A stretch of DNA of 64,000 bases from Sphingobium sp. DEHP117 (GTDB lineage: Bacteria; Pseudomonadota; Alphaproteobacteria; Sphingomonadales; Sphingomonadaceae), in NCBI RefSeq assembly GCF_030867385.1, contig NZ_JAPFBJ010000001.1, forward strand, positions 868,001-932,000, given 5' to 3'. Shown piece after piece: positions 15,823 through 24,950 of this stretch. Position 1 is the first letter of the stretch. The number at the start of each line of letters is the position of its first letter. Both the position numbers and the translations under genes were made by a program. The notes under the pieces were generated by a model. The model was not told the DNA's origin and did not search any database. It saw only the letters and a list, made by a program, of their open reading frames with translations.

Positions 15823-16905
15823 TCACTCCTGAAAGACCACTGGCGTGTTTGGCCGCACCATCTGCGCAACGCGCGCGGCATCCCAGTTCGTGAGGCGCAC
15901 GCAGCCGTGGCTTTCTGCCCGACCGATCGACTCCGGTGCGCTGGTGCCGTGGATGCCGTAATGCGGCTTGGAAAGGTCGATCCACACCACGCCTACCGGT
16001 CCGTTGGGGCCGGGCGGTAACATCGTCTTTTTGTCGTCCTTGTCGGCATCCCAGAACAGGTCGGGGTTGTAGCGGAACTCCGGATTGCGGGACACTCCCA
16101 GCACTTTCCAGTTGCCGATGGGCAGCGGATCGTGCGTGCTTCCCATCGTCGCCGGGAACTGCGCGATCAGCCGGTCATCTTCACCGAGCACCCTCAGCAC
16201 ACCTTCGGATTTATCGACGACGATCTTCTCGCCTTCGGGTTGCGTAGAAGGCACGCCCAGCCGGGCCAACGTCCCGCTCCATCCGCGTTCGTCCGATGGA
16301 GGCGCGTCAACCTTCGCGTTGGGGATCGCGGGAACGCGGATGACCTGACCGGCGCCGACCTTGGCCGTCGGGCCATTCAACGCCACCAGCGTTTCCTGAT
16401 CGGTATGAAACCGCTCTGCCAACGCCTCCATCAGCTTGCGATAGGCAAGCGAGGGCAATTTGGCCTGCGCCGCTTCATCCTTCGGGAAATCAGGAATGAA
16501 CGGTCCGTTCGCGAACTCCGCCGGGATTTTCACCGACATTACCGCCGGTTCGGATCGCCACTGCTCCAGCACCTTGCGTGTGGCGTCATCCAGTATCCCG
16601 GTTTCTTTGAGGTCGTTTGCGCGCTGAAAGCCCTTGAGCGCCAGCGTGAAAGATTGCCCCTCCTTGCCGTCTATCACCCCCGGAGAAAAGCCCAGCCGGT
16701 CCAGCAAAACCTGGGTTCGCAAAACCGGCAGGGTGGCGGGCGTGGAAGTATCGCCCTGTACAGTTTCGAAAGCCAAGCCGGCCAGCGCGCTATCGGCACC
16801 GGCTTCCTTTCCCGCGGACGCCCTCTCTTCAGCGGTGTTATCACCAAAGCCTGCATTGCAGGCACTCAGCATCAATCCGGCAGCGAAAACCATTCCCAAC
16901 TTCAT
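15823..16905 (-). CDS. L,D-transpeptidase lipoprotein (YkuD family) with peptidoglycan-binding domain
   Basis: The protein is predicted to make or edit 3-3 peptidoglycan cross-links or attach proteins to the wall. It has a lipoprotein signal with lipobox LSAC (Cys about residue 16), a PG_binding_1-like domain (LRTQVLLDRLGFSPGVIDG, TLALKGFQ), a LysM-like region and a C-terminal YkuD domain. The catalytic motif is IHGTSAPESIGRAESHGCVRLTN split over about residues 325-348, with His and Cys in place. I chose ATG 16905, because the lipoprotein signal starts there; the frame upstream adds 12 unlikely residues. About 360 residues. Confidence 0.9.
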   Translation of the reverse strand: MKLGMVFAAGLMLSACNAGFGDNTAEERASAGKEAGADSALAGLAFETVQGDTSTPATLPVLRTQVLLDRLGFSPGVIDGKEGQSFTLALKGFQRANDLKETGILDDATRKVLEQWRSEPAVMSVKIPAEFANGPFIPDFPKDEAAQAKLPSLAYRKLMEALAERFHTDQETLVALNGPTAKVGAGQVIRVPAIPNAKVDAPPSDERGWSGTLARLGVPSTQPEGEKIVVDKSEGVLRVLGEDDRLIAQFPATMGSTHDPLPIGNWKVLGVSRNPEFRYNPDLFWDADKDDKKTMLPPGPNGPVGVVWIDLSKPHYGIHGTSAPESIGRAESHGCVRLTNWDAARVAQMVRPNTPVVFQE

Positions 16906-17015
16906 TACAGCGTTCTCCTCTATCGCGAGGACAACGCACAAGGGGCTGTTAAGAGCCAGAAATTGAGAGTGCTGTCAGCGGTTTCACCACACTGGCCTGA
17001 TGGCTCGTGGAATCA

Positions 17016-17099
17016 TGGTGCGGATGGTCGGACTCGAACCGACATGTATTGCTACGGCGGATTTTGAATCCGCTGCGTCTACCATTTCGCCACATCCGC
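17016..17099 (-). tRNA. tRNA-Leu (CAA)
   Basis: On the minus strand the sequence starts GCGGATGTGGCGAAATGG and ends CCGACCATCCGCACCA. The acceptor arms pair (GCGGATG with CATCCGC), the T-arm has GTTCGAGTC and the anticodon loop TTCAAAA gives CAA (17064-17066). A long variable arm is present, as expected for tRNA-Leu. The 3' CCA is encoded. Open frames on the plus strand over it are artefacts. Confidence 0.97.
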
Positions 17100-17173
17100 G
17101 TGGGCGCTCGCTATAGGGGGCAATGCAGGGGATGCCAAGTGCGGAAACGCAAGAAAGACGAGGCGATCTTCCC

Positions 17174-18088
17174 CTATTCCACCCAGTCCAGCCCGATGTC
17201 CCGATAGACCCCGCGATCTTCATCCCACCCTTCCTTCACCTTAACGTGAAGGTAGAGGTGCACCGGGCAATCAAGCAGCCGGCTCAGCTCCGCGCGCGCC
17301 TTCGAGCCGATCTCCTTGAGCCGTTGCCCGCCTTTGCCGAGCACGATCGCGCGCTGGCTCGATTTCGCGACGAGGATCTGTTGGTGAATTTCTACACTAC
17401 CGTCAGCGCGCTCGGAGTATTTCTCGGTTTCAACCGCCGCCTCATAGGGCAGCTCGGCGTGCAGCTGGTGATAGAGCTGCTCGCGCGTGATCTCGGCGGA
17501 GAGCATGCGGTCGGTCGCGCTTGATACCTGATCGGCCGGGAAGTGCCATGGCCCCTCGGGCATCGCGCAGGCAAGCGCGGTTTTCGTCTCCGTCAGCCCA
17601 TCGCCCGTGGCGGCACTGATGAAGAATGTATCGCGAAAGGCGATGCGCTCGTTCAGGCGCTGGGCGTGGATCAGCAGCTTGCCCTTGTCCGCAATATCCA
17701 CCTTGTTGAGGATGAGGATCTTCGGTTCGCGCCGCCCCTCCAGCCCGCTCAGCATCGCCTCCACCTTCTCGCCGAGTCCCGCCTTGCCGTCTACCACCAG
17801 CGCGATGAGATCCGCGTCCTGCACGCCGCCCCACGCCGCCTGAACCATCGCGCGGTCGAGCCTGCGCCTGGGCGCGAAGATGCCGGGAGTGTCGACCAGT
17901 ACGATCTGTGTTTCTCCTTCCAGCGCCACGCCAAGCACACGGGTGCGTGTCGTCTGCGCTTTTGGGCTGGTGATCGCGACCTTCTGCCCGACAAGGGCGT
18001 TTACGAGCGTCGACTTGCCGGCATTGGGCGCCCCAAGCACGGCGACGACACCGCATCGTTGAGGGGAAGCGTTTTGCTCAGAGGGCAT
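17174..18088 (-). CDS. era: GTPase Era
   Basis: Era binds the 3' end of 16S rRNA and assists 30S maturation. The 304-residue protein has G1 GAPNAGKST (about 19-27), switch II VDTPGIF, G4 NKVD and a C-terminal KH domain with GKGGQRLKEIGSKAR. The ATG overlaps the 3' end of rnc, giving the common lepB-rnc-era order on the minus strand. The length is typical. Confidence 0.96.
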   Translation of the reverse strand: MPSEQNASPQRCGVVAVLGAPNAGKSTLVNALVGQKVAITSPKAQTTRTRVLGVALEGETQIVLVDTPGIFAPRRRLDRAMVQAAWGGVQDADLIALVVDGKAGLGEKVEAMLSGLEGRREPKILILNKVDIADKGKLLIHAQRLNERIAFRDTFFISAATGDGLTETKTALACAMPEGPWHFPADQVSSATDRMLSAEITREQLYHQLHAELPYEAAVETEKYSERADGSVEIHQQILVAKSSQRAIVLGKGGQRLKEIGSKARAELSRLLDCPVHLYLHVKVKEGWDEDRGVYRDIGLDWVE

Positions 18089-18752
18089 TCAGTTGTTCCA
18101 GTAATTTGCGCGCAGCCTCGGTTTCCGCCTCTTGTTTCGATGAACCGGCGGCCTGGGCCTCGCCTACGTTGCGGATCGACACGAGCACGGTGAAATGCGG
18201 GGCGTGCGCGGGGCCGGAGCGCTCGGTAAGTGTGTATTCCGGGGCCCTGCGCTTGTGCGATGCGGCCCATTCCTGCAGGACTGACTTGGGGTGCTTGGGT
18301 GCATTGTTGCAGCCGGTCGCCCGGCTGTTCCAGATACAGCGGACGAAGCGGCCTGCAACCTCGATCCCCCCGTCAAGGTATAGCGCGCCGATCAAGGCTT
18401 CCAGCATATCGCACAAGACGTTCGCACTGTCCCTCGCGCCGTCATCGCGCGCCTGCTTGCCGAGGATCATGTGCTCCTGCAGCCCGATTTCGCGCGCGAT
18501 CTCGGCACAGACCTCGCGCGAGACGAGCTGGTTCAATCGCGCGGAGAGCTTGCCCTCCGGCTCATCGGGATAAAGCTCGAAAAGCCAGGCACCTATGATG
18601 AGGCCGAGCACACGGTCACCCAGAAACTCCAGCCGCTCATAATGATCGGCCGAAGCGCTGCCATGGGTCAGCGCCTGCAGGAAAAGCGCGCGCTTCTGGG
18701 GAACCCATCCAGTAAGGTGCCGGATCCACTCAAGGCGCGCGGGGTCGTTCAA
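18078..18752 (-). CDS. rnc: Ribonuclease III
   Basis: RNase III cuts double-stranded RNA in rRNA and mRNA processing. The product has the catalytic signature ERLEFLGDRVLGL, the second acidic site in DMLEALIGALYLDGG and a C-terminal dsRNA-binding domain (PKSVLQEWAASHKRRAPEY to the end). The start is uncertain: no ATG or clear ribosome binding site lies near the conserved start. I use TTG 18752 (224 residues, NDPARLEWIRHLTGW), just after the lepB stop. The next clear ATG lies inside lepB at 18815. Confidence 0.9.
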   Translation of the reverse strand: MNDPARLEWIRHLTGWVPQKRALFLQALTHGSASADHYERLEFLGDRVLGLIIGAWLFELYPDEPEGKLSARLNQLVSREVCAEIAREIGLQEHMILGKQARDDGARDSANVLCDMLEALIGALYLDGGIEVAGRFVRCIWNSRATGCNNAPKHPKSVLQEWAASHKRRAPEYTLTERSGPAHAPHFTVLVSIRNVGEAQAAGSSKQEAETEAARKLLEQLNAL

Positions 18753-18763
18753 TGGAGAAGAAC

Positions 18764-19585
18764 TCAGAAGCCCTGCCCGATGCGATCGAAACGGGCGGCC
18801 GTGAACCATGTCCACGGCAGAAACCAGTTTGCGCTTCCGTCGGTGGAAAAGACGCTGATGAGCGCCCGCCCGACGAGATTTTCCTCCGGCACAAGGCCGA
18901 TCGCCCCGCCGTCCTGCGCCGGGAAGCGGCTGTCGGCGCTGCGGTCGCGGTTGTCGCCCATCAGGAAGAGATGGCCCTCCGGCACGGTGATCGGCGCCCG
19001 GTTGTCGCCCGCGCCGTCGCTGTCGACATCGAGCACTTCATAGCTCTTGCCGTTGGGCAGGGTCTCGCGGAAACGGGGATAAGAGCACAGCCGCTCTTCT
19101 CCCTTGCTGATCTCGAACTCGGGGCGATAGCAAGGCGAAAGGCCGCCCTCCGAATTGGTCGCATCAATCATGTTCTGCGTTACCGGGATAACCAGATTGG
19201 CTATGCGTTGCTTGGGCACTGGCCTGCCATTGAGGATGACAACACCGTTTTGCATCGCAATCACATCGCCAGGCAAACCAATCACGCGCTTGATATAATC
19301 GAGGTTCTGGCTGGGCGGCGCCTTGAACACCACCACGTCGCCTCGCTCCGGCGTTCTGGCCAGTATCCGTCCCGGTATCAGGGGAATGCTGAACGGCAGC
19401 GAATAGCGCGAATAGCCATAGGGCCATTTGCCGACGAGCAGATAGTCGCCGATCAGCAGGCGCGGCTGCATGGATTCTGACGGAATGTTGAATGGCGCAA
19501 CGATGAAGCTGCGGAGCACGAACACGAACAGGCCGAGCTTCAGCAGAAAGGTGATAAACTCGCGCGTTTCCGATTTCTCGCTCAT
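18764..19585 (-). CDS. lepB: Signal peptidase I
   Basis: LepB removes signal peptides from secreted proteins at the inner membrane. The 273-residue protein has one N-terminal membrane segment (about 10-27), the catalytic Ser in NIPSESMQPRLL (about residue 38), the catalytic Lys in DYIKRVIGLPGD (about residue 98) and the C-terminal GDNRDRSADSRF box. It heads the minus-strand lepB-rnc-era run and is divergent from pgi. Confidence 0.96.
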   Translation of the reverse strand: MSEKSETREFITFLLKLGLFVFVLRSFIVAPFNIPSESMQPRLLIGDYLLVGKWPYGYSRYSLPFSIPLIPGRILARTPERGDVVVFKAPPSQNLDYIKRVIGLPGDVIAMQNGVVILNGRPVPKQRIANLVIPVTQNMIDATNSEGGLSPCYRPEFEISKGEERLCSYPRFRETLPNGKSYEVLDVDSDGAGDNRAPITVPEGHLFLMGDNRDRSADSRFPAQDGGAIGLVPEENLVGRALISVFSTDGSANWFLPWTWFTAARFDRIGQGF

Positions 19586-19721
19586 ACATGCCCTGAAAGT
19601 TGAGATTGGCGCGCACGGCTTTGCTTTGCTGCGGTGGCAAGGTCAAGCAAATGCGTGTATCTGCGCCTGTGATTCGTGCGAGGGGGCGCAACATCCGCAC
19701 TCGTTTCACAGGAGTAACATC

Positions 19722-21230
19722 ATGATGCAGCAGCTTTTGTCCGCCATTGCCAAGCTGCCGCGGCCGGATCTGCGCACCATCTTCGAAAGTGACCCCGGCA
19801 GGCTTGAACGGCTGACGCGCGACGTCGGGCCGCTGCGTTTTGACTGGTCGAAAACGCACATGACACCAGAGATCATGGCGGCCTTCGGCGAACTGGCGCA
19901 GGCTCAGGATTTTACGGGCAAGCGACACCAGCTTTTTTCCGGTGCGAAGATCAACAATACCGAGGGCCGCGCCGCCGAGCACAGCGCCGAGCGGGGAGAG
20001 GGCGCGCCGGACAGCGTCGCTGCGGCGAAAGCACTTCATGAGCGCATGCGCGCGTTGATCGACGTGATCGAGGCGGAGGGCTTCGGCCCCGTCCGCCACA
20101 TCCTCCATGTGGGCATTGGCGGATCGGCGCTGGGGCCGGATTTGCTGATGGATGCGCTGGGGCGCGACGCCGGGCGCTATGATGTCGCGATCGTCTCCAA
20201 TGTCGATGGTTGCGCGCTTGAGGAGGCGGTGAAGGATTTCGATCCCTCGGCCACATTGCTCGCCGTCGCCTCCAAAACTTTCACCACCACAGAGACGATG
20301 CTCAACGCCGCCAGCGCGATCGAATGGATGCGCGAGGGTGGGGTGGAAGACCCCTATGGCAAGGTGATCGCGCTCACCGCTTCGCCGGACAAGGCGATCG
20401 AATGGGGCGTCGATGAAACACGCATCCTCCCCTTCAACGAGTCGGTTGGTGGGCGTTATTCGCTTTGGTCGTCCATCGGTTTTCCAGCGGCGATCGGCCT
20501 TGGCTGGGATGCGTTTGAGAGCCTGCTCGAAGGTGCTGCGGAGATGGACCGGCATTTCCGCCTGTCTGCGCCCGAGGGCAACGCACCACTCATCGCCGCG
20601 TTCGTCGATCAATATTATGCGCGTGCAGGCGGCTGCCAGACCCGCGCCGTCTTCGCCTATGATGAGCGGCTTCGTCTGCTGCCGTCCTATCTCCAGCAGC
20701 TGGAGATGGAGAGCAACGGCAAGTGCGTGAAGGCGGACGGCTCCCCGGTCGATGGCCCGACTGCAGCGATCACCTGGGGCGGGGTGGGGACTGACGCGCA
20801 GCATGCGGTGTTTCAGCTGCTCCACCAAGGCACGCACCTTGTCCCGGTCGAGTTCCTCGCGTCGATCGAGCCCGGCCACGGTCTTGACCCGGCGCATCAC
20901 AAGGTTCTGCTCACCAACTGTTTCGCGCAGGGCGCTGCGCTGATGCGAGGACGCGACAACGCGGCCGACCCGGCACGCGCCTATCCCGGCGGGCGGCCGT
21001 CAACCACCATCCTGCTTGATGATGTGACGCCCCACGCCCTCGGTGCGCTGATCGCCTTTTACGAGCACCGCACCTTTGCCAACGCCGTGCTGATGGGCAT
21101 CAACCCGTTCGACCAGTTTGGTGTCGAGCTGGGCAAGGAGATCGCCAAGTCGATCGAGAAGGAGGGGACCTCAGGCTTCGATCCTTCGACGACGGCGCTG
21201 ATCCGGCTGGCAATGGGAGACGCCACGTGA
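19722..21230 (+). CDS. pgi: Glucose-6-phosphate isomerase
   Basis: PGI interconverts glucose-6-phosphate and fructose-6-phosphate. The 502-residue protein has VGIGGSALGPDLLMDAL (about 127-143), the signature GGRYSLWSSIGFPAAIGL near 242 and a second active-site region with EPGHGLDPAHHK and QFGVELGKEIAK at the end. I chose ATG 19722 with GGAG seven bases upstream; the upstream open frame overlaps lepB antisense and is not conserved. The stop overlaps the GTG of gor (GTGA). Confidence 0.96.
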   Translation: MMQQLLSAIAKLPRPDLRTIFESDPGRLERLTRDVGPLRFDWSKTHMTPEIMAAFGELAQAQDFTGKRHQLFSGAKINNTEGRAAEHSAERGEGAPDSVAAAKALHERMRALIDVIEAEGFGPVRHILHVGIGGSALGPDLLMDALGRDAGRYDVAIVSNVDGCALEEAVKDFDPSATLLAVASKTFTTTETMLNAASAIEWMREGGVEDPYGKVIALTASPDKAIEWGVDETRILPFNESVGGRYSLWSSIGFPAAIGLGWDAFESLLEGAAEMDRHFRLSAPEGNAPLIAAFVDQYYARAGGCQTRAVFAYDERLRLLPSYLQQLEMESNGKCVKADGSPVDGPTAAITWGGVGTDAQHAVFQLLHQGTHLVPVEFLASIEPGHGLDPAHHKVLLTNCFAQGAALMRGRDNAADPARAYPGGRPSTTILLDDVTPHALGALIAFYEHRTFANAVLMGINPFDQFGVELGKEIAKSIEKEGTSGFDPSTTALIRLAMGDAT

Positions 21231-22576
21231 GCGATTTCGAATTCGACCTGTTCGTTATAGGCGCAGGCTCGGGCGGCGTCCGCGCGGCACGCGTTTCAGC
21301 GGGCTACGGCGCGCGCGTGGCTGTGGCAGAAGAGTATCGGGTAGGGGGCACCTGTGTCATCCGCGGCTGTGTGCCCAAGAAAATGCTGGTCTACGGCTCA
21401 CATTTTGCGGAGGATCTCGAGGATGCAGCCCGCTTCGGCTGGACGGTCGAGAATGCGAAGTTCGACTGGAAAACCCTGAGAGACAATGTGCTCGCCGATG
21501 TCGATCGGTTGAACGGGCTCTACCAGAACACGCTCGATAACAACAAGGTCACGACGTTTCATGAGCGCGCGACGATCACCGGTGCGAACGAGGTCACGCT
21601 GGCGAGCGGCAGGGCGGTCAGCGCGAAGTACATCCTCGTCGCCACCGGCGGCTGGCCCGTGGTGCCGAATATTCCTGGCGCCGAACACGGCATTACCTCC
21701 AACGAGGCGTTTCATCTGGAGGATCTACCCAGACGCGTTGTGATCGCGGGCGGGGGGTATATCGCCAATGAATTTGCGGGCATCTTCCACGCACTGGGCA
21801 GCCAGGTCACGATCGTCAACCGCTCTGACCAGATCTTGCGCGGCTACGACGAACAGATCAGGGATCGCCTGCTCCAGATCAGCCTGACCAAGGGCATCGA
21901 CTTCCGCTTCAACGCCCCGTTCGACCGGATCGAAAAGCGCGATGACGGCTGCCTCGTCGCGCACTTCAAGGACGGCAAGCCCCCCATCGAATGCGACGCC
22001 GTAATGTTCGCGACCGGCCGCACCCCCAACACAGATGGGCTCGGCCTTGAGAGCGCGGGTGTTGCGATCAATGATAAAGGCGCGATCGTCGTCGATGCGC
22101 ACAGCCGCACCAATGTAAAGAGCATCTACGCGGTCGGCGATGTGACCGACCGGGTGCAACTGACGCCGGTCGCCATTCGCGAAGGTCACGCCTTTGCTGA
22201 CACCGTCTTCGGCGGCAATCCGCGCACTGTCGATTATGCCTGCATACCGTCAGCCGTTTTCAGCAATCCGCCATTGGCTGGCGTCGGGCTTACAGAGAGC
22301 CAGGCGCGGCAGCAACTCGGCCAGATCAAGGTCTACACCTCGGATTTCAGGCCGATGAAGAATGTGCTGGCCGGGCGGCAGGAGCGCAGCCTCTACAAGA
22401 TGATCTGTGATGCTGCGACGGATCGTGTTGTCGGTCTCCACATGATCAGCCCCGATGCGCCTGAGATCCTGCAGGCGGCGGCGATTGCCGTGAAGGCCGG
22501 ACTGACCAAGCAGGCTTTTGACGACACCGTGGCGCTCCACCCGAGTATGGCCGAGGAACTGGTGCTGTTGAAGTGA
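21227..22576 (+). CDS. gor: Glutathione-disulfide reductase
   Basis: This flavoprotein reduces oxidised glutathione with NADPH. The 449-residue product has the FAD-binding FVIGAGSGGVRAAR start, the redox-active disulfide in GGTCVIRGCVPKKMLVY (about 39-55), an NADPH-binding VIAGGGYIANEFAG near 172 and the C-terminal HPSMAEE with the catalytic His. The VIRGCVPKK form is typical of glutathione reductases rather than lipoamide dehydrogenases. It overlaps pgi by 4 bases and the next gene by 4 bases, so the three are one transcription unit. Confidence 0.94.
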   Translation: MSDFEFDLFVIGAGSGGVRAARVSAGYGARVAVAEEYRVGGTCVIRGCVPKKMLVYGSHFAEDLEDAARFGWTVENAKFDWKTLRDNVLADVDRLNGLYQNTLDNNKVTTFHERATITGANEVTLASGRAVSAKYILVATGGWPVVPNIPGAEHGITSNEAFHLEDLPRRVVIAGGGYIANEFAGIFHALGSQVTIVNRSDQILRGYDEQIRDRLLQISLTKGIDFRFNAPFDRIEKRDDGCLVAHFKDGKPPIECDAVMFATGRTPNTDGLGLESAGVAINDKGAIVVDAHSRTNVKSIYAVGDVTDRVQLTPVAIREGHAFADTVFGGNPRTVDYACIPSAVFSNPPLAGVGLTESQARQQLGQIKVYTSDFRPMKNVLAGRQERSLYKMICDAATDRVVGLHMISPDAPEILQAAAIAVKAGLTKQAFDDTVALHPSMAEELVLLK

Positions 22577-23409
22577 GCATTGCCGGGATGTCGCCCGCCG
22601 ACCTGGCCTTGCTGGCCGCTGCGCTGATTGGCGCGGGAGTGTTGAGCGGGTTGCTCGCCGGGATATTCGGCGTGGGCGGCGGCACGGTTATCGTGCCGGT
22701 GCTATATGACGTGTTCCGGCTGATGGGCGTTGCCGAGGATGTGCGCATGCCGCTGTGCGTGGGCACGTCGCTTGCCATCATCATACCCACATCGATCCGC
22801 TCGTTCCGCAGTCATCTCGCCAAGGGCGCGGTGGACATGGACGTATTGCGGGTCTGGCTGGCGCCGGTGGTGGGGGGTGTGATCATCGGTGTTGTCGTGG
22901 CGGCGCATGCGCCGGCCTGGCTCTTCAAAGCGGTATTCGTGCTGGTTGCGGGAATATTGTCTGTCAAGCTGCTGTTCGGCAGGCAGAACTGGGTGCTGGG
23001 CGACACGCTGCCCGGCAAGGCTCTGATGCGCGCTTATGGTGTCGTGATCGGACTGACTTCGGCGCTTATCGGCATCGGTGGCGGCGCGATTTCCAATCTG
23101 CTGCTCAGTCTGTATCGCAGGCCGATCCATCAGTCCGTCGCGACGTCTTCGGGCCTCGGTGTCATCATCTCGATCCCAGCCATGATAGGCTATGTCATCG
23201 GCGGGTGGAGCATCACGCCCCAACTCCCGCCCTTCTCACTGGGCTATGTCTCGCTGATCGGTGCTGCGCTGATCATCCCGACCTCGATGCTGGCCGCGCC
23301 CTGGGGAGTGCGCGCGGCCCACGCGCTGTCCCAGCGTCGGCTGGAGGTGGCCTTTGGCCTTTACCTGCTGTTTGTGGCAGCGCGCTTTTTCATCTCGCTG
23401 CTGAACTGA
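22573..23409 (+). CDS. TauE/SafE-family sulfite exporter-like permease
   Basis: This 278-residue inner-membrane protein has about eight hydrophobic segments and the family's paired motifs: GVLSGLLAGIFGVGGGTVIVP near the start and LIGIGGGAISNLLL near residues 155-170. Family members export sulfite, sulfoacetate or other small organic anions; the substrate here cannot be told. The GTG start overlaps the gor stop, which suggests co-expression with glutathione metabolism. It converges on the acyl-CoA regulator with a 3-base gap. Confidence 0.88.
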   Translation: MSIAGMSPADLALLAAALIGAGVLSGLLAGIFGVGGGTVIVPVLYDVFRLMGVAEDVRMPLCVGTSLAIIIPTSIRSFRSHLAKGAVDMDVLRVWLAPVVGGVIIGVVVAAHAPAWLFKAVFVLVAGILSVKLLFGRQNWVLGDTLPGKALMRAYGVVIGLTSALIGIGGGAISNLLLSLYRRPIHQSVATSSGLGVIISIPAMIGYVIGGWSITPQLPPFSLGYVSLIGAALIIPTSMLAAPWGVRAAHALSQRRLEVAFGLYLLFVAARFFISLLN

Positions 23410-23412
23410 GTG

Positions 23413-24828
23413 TCACTCGATGGCATAAGGCACGACATCGCGGTTGTCCGGGTCAACACGGATGGGCCGGTCGGTCGGCGGAAAGGCGCGCTGGTCGCAT
23501 CCCTGGCGTGGGCACAGGCGGCAGGTGATGCCGATTGGCGTGGCGGCGGCTTCATCGCGCAGCTGCAGCCCGTCAGCATAAATGAAGTTGGCGGCATGCT
23601 CTGTCTCACACCCCAGTGCCACCGCATAGCGTCGCGGCGCGCGGGCATAGCTGCCCGAAGGCTTGACCAGCCCCTTCGCCATCGAGACATAGCGCACGCC
23701 GTCAGGGGTCTCGCCCAGCTGGGTGACGATGCGATCGGGGATCGCCACGGCCTCATGCACGATCCACAACGGACACGCGCCGCCGAAGCGGGCGAATTGG
23801 AGGCGCGTGGCGCTGTGCCGCTTCGTGATATTGCCTGCCATGTCGACCCGGCAGAAGAAAAACGGGATGCCGCGCATGCCAGGCCGCTGCAGCGTCGACA
23901 GGCGATGGCATGCCTGCTCGAAGCTGACGCCGAACTGGCGCGCCAGCCGGTCGATGTCGTGCCGCTCAGCCCGGGCAGCGGCGCGAAAAGCGGTATATGG
24001 CATCATCAGCGCGCCCGCCGCATAGTTGGCCAGCCCCACCTCCAGCAATCTGTCCGCTCCCGGCAAGGACAACGTTGCCGTTCGCACCACATCGGCAATG
24101 ATATCTGCGGCAGACAGGCGCATGAGCTGATGCGCGATCAGAAAGCGGCGGCTTTCGGGCGGCGCGGCAGCGTTCACGAACAGACGCCGGGCGCTGGCGT
24201 CATAATGGCGCAGCAGGGTCGAGCGGCTTTCGCCAACCGCCAGCAAGACGCCATGCCGGCGAAGCAATGCTTCCGCCATGTCCGCTTCGGCGAGGCGTTC
24301 GGAGGGGGCAATCTCGGCGCGCAGCTCCTCCGCTACGCAATCGAGCGCATGGACATAATTGCCCGTGTCGTGAAACCAGTCCCGCACCATTTCCCACGGC
24401 ATGCGGGCCTGCGTCGCCATGTCGCTGGCAATCGCTTCCTCCACCATGTTGAGCCGCTCGTTGGTCTGGCGGAAAGCACGGTGCAGGTCGACATAGCGTG
24501 CGGCGAACTCCGGGAAGTGGAGGTGCAGCTTCTCGATCCGCTCGGCCTCCAGCGACGGCCCCGCTACATCCGGCTGGGCCAGCGCATGGGCAAACGCGCC
24601 GAGCAGTTGCTCGCCCTCGCGATTGTCGAACGCGGCCCAGTCTATCGGATAAGCCTCTGCCAGCGCAGCCTTTACCTTGGCGGTGAGCGGCCGGTCGTCA
24701 TTCTCCAGCTGTGAAAGATAGGAGACGGATATCCCCAGAACGCGCGCCATCGCCGCCTGGTCCATGCGCTGGTCGATCCGCAATTGCCTCAGCCTGCCTC
24801 CGACGAAAAGTCTGTTTCCCTTTGCCAT
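23413..24828 (-). CDS. Short-chain fatty acyl-CoA transcriptional regulator (XRE/DUF2083, RamB/MccR type)
   Basis: The 471-residue protein has an N-terminal XRE helix-turn-helix (residues 9-55, LRIDQRMDQAAMARVLGISVSYLSQLENDDRP), a central ImmA/IrrE-like region and the C-terminal DUF2083 block CRLCPRQGCDQRAFPP. The metal motif of ImmA is changed to AHQLMRL, so protease activity is unlikely, as in other members. Relatives control glyoxylate, methylcitrate or methylmalonyl-CoA genes. It is divergent from pccB and the gap holds TTTGCAAA palindromes. Control of the propionyl-CoA operon is inferred. Confidence 0.87.
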   Translation of the reverse strand: MAKGNRLFVGGRLRQLRIDQRMDQAAMARVLGISVSYLSQLENDDRPLTAKVKAALAEAYPIDWAAFDNREGEQLLGAFAHALAQPDVAGPSLEAERIEKLHLHFPEFAARYVDLHRAFRQTNERLNMVEEAIASDMATQARMPWEMVRDWFHDTGNYVHALDCVAEELRAEIAPSERLAEADMAEALLRRHGVLLAVGESRSTLLRHYDASARRLFVNAAAPPESRRFLIAHQLMRLSAADIIADVVRTATLSLPGADRLLEVGLANYAAGALMMPYTAFRAAARAERHDIDRLARQFGVSFEQACHRLSTLQRPGMRGIPFFFCRVDMAGNITKRHSATRLQFARFGGACPLWIVHEAVAIPDRIVTQLGETPDGVRYVSMAKGLVKPSGSYARAPRRYAVALGCETEHAANFIYADGLQLRDEAAATPIGITCRLCPRQGCDQRAFPPTDRPIRVDPDNRDVVPYAIE

Positions 24829-24840
24829 CCGCCCCTTTTA

Positions 24841-24886
24841 TTTTGCAAAATCATCTTTTGCAAATTTGCAAATTCACATTTGCACT
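24841..24886. promoter_or_regulatory. TTTGCAAA palindromes: likely operator between regulator and pccB
   Basis: TTTTGCAAAA at 24841-24850 and TTTGCAAATTTGCAAA at 24857-24872 are perfect palindromes, followed by the half-sites CATTTGCAC and CTTTGCG to about 24890. The tract is AT-rich in a GC-rich region. RamB-type regulators bind TTTGCAAA-like sites, so this is the expected target of the adjacent XRE regulator. Binding is inferred. Confidence 0.75.
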
Positions 24887-24950
24887 TTGCGTTACGCGGT
24901 GAAAGGAGCAGCATCCTGATCTGCACCGGAAAGCCCGAGGAAAATAGCGC

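Noticed and set aside
17007..17207. A 66-codon ORF over the tRNA-Leu
   Set aside because: It reads the complement of the tRNA gene; this kind of WSDSNRH peptide is a known artefact.
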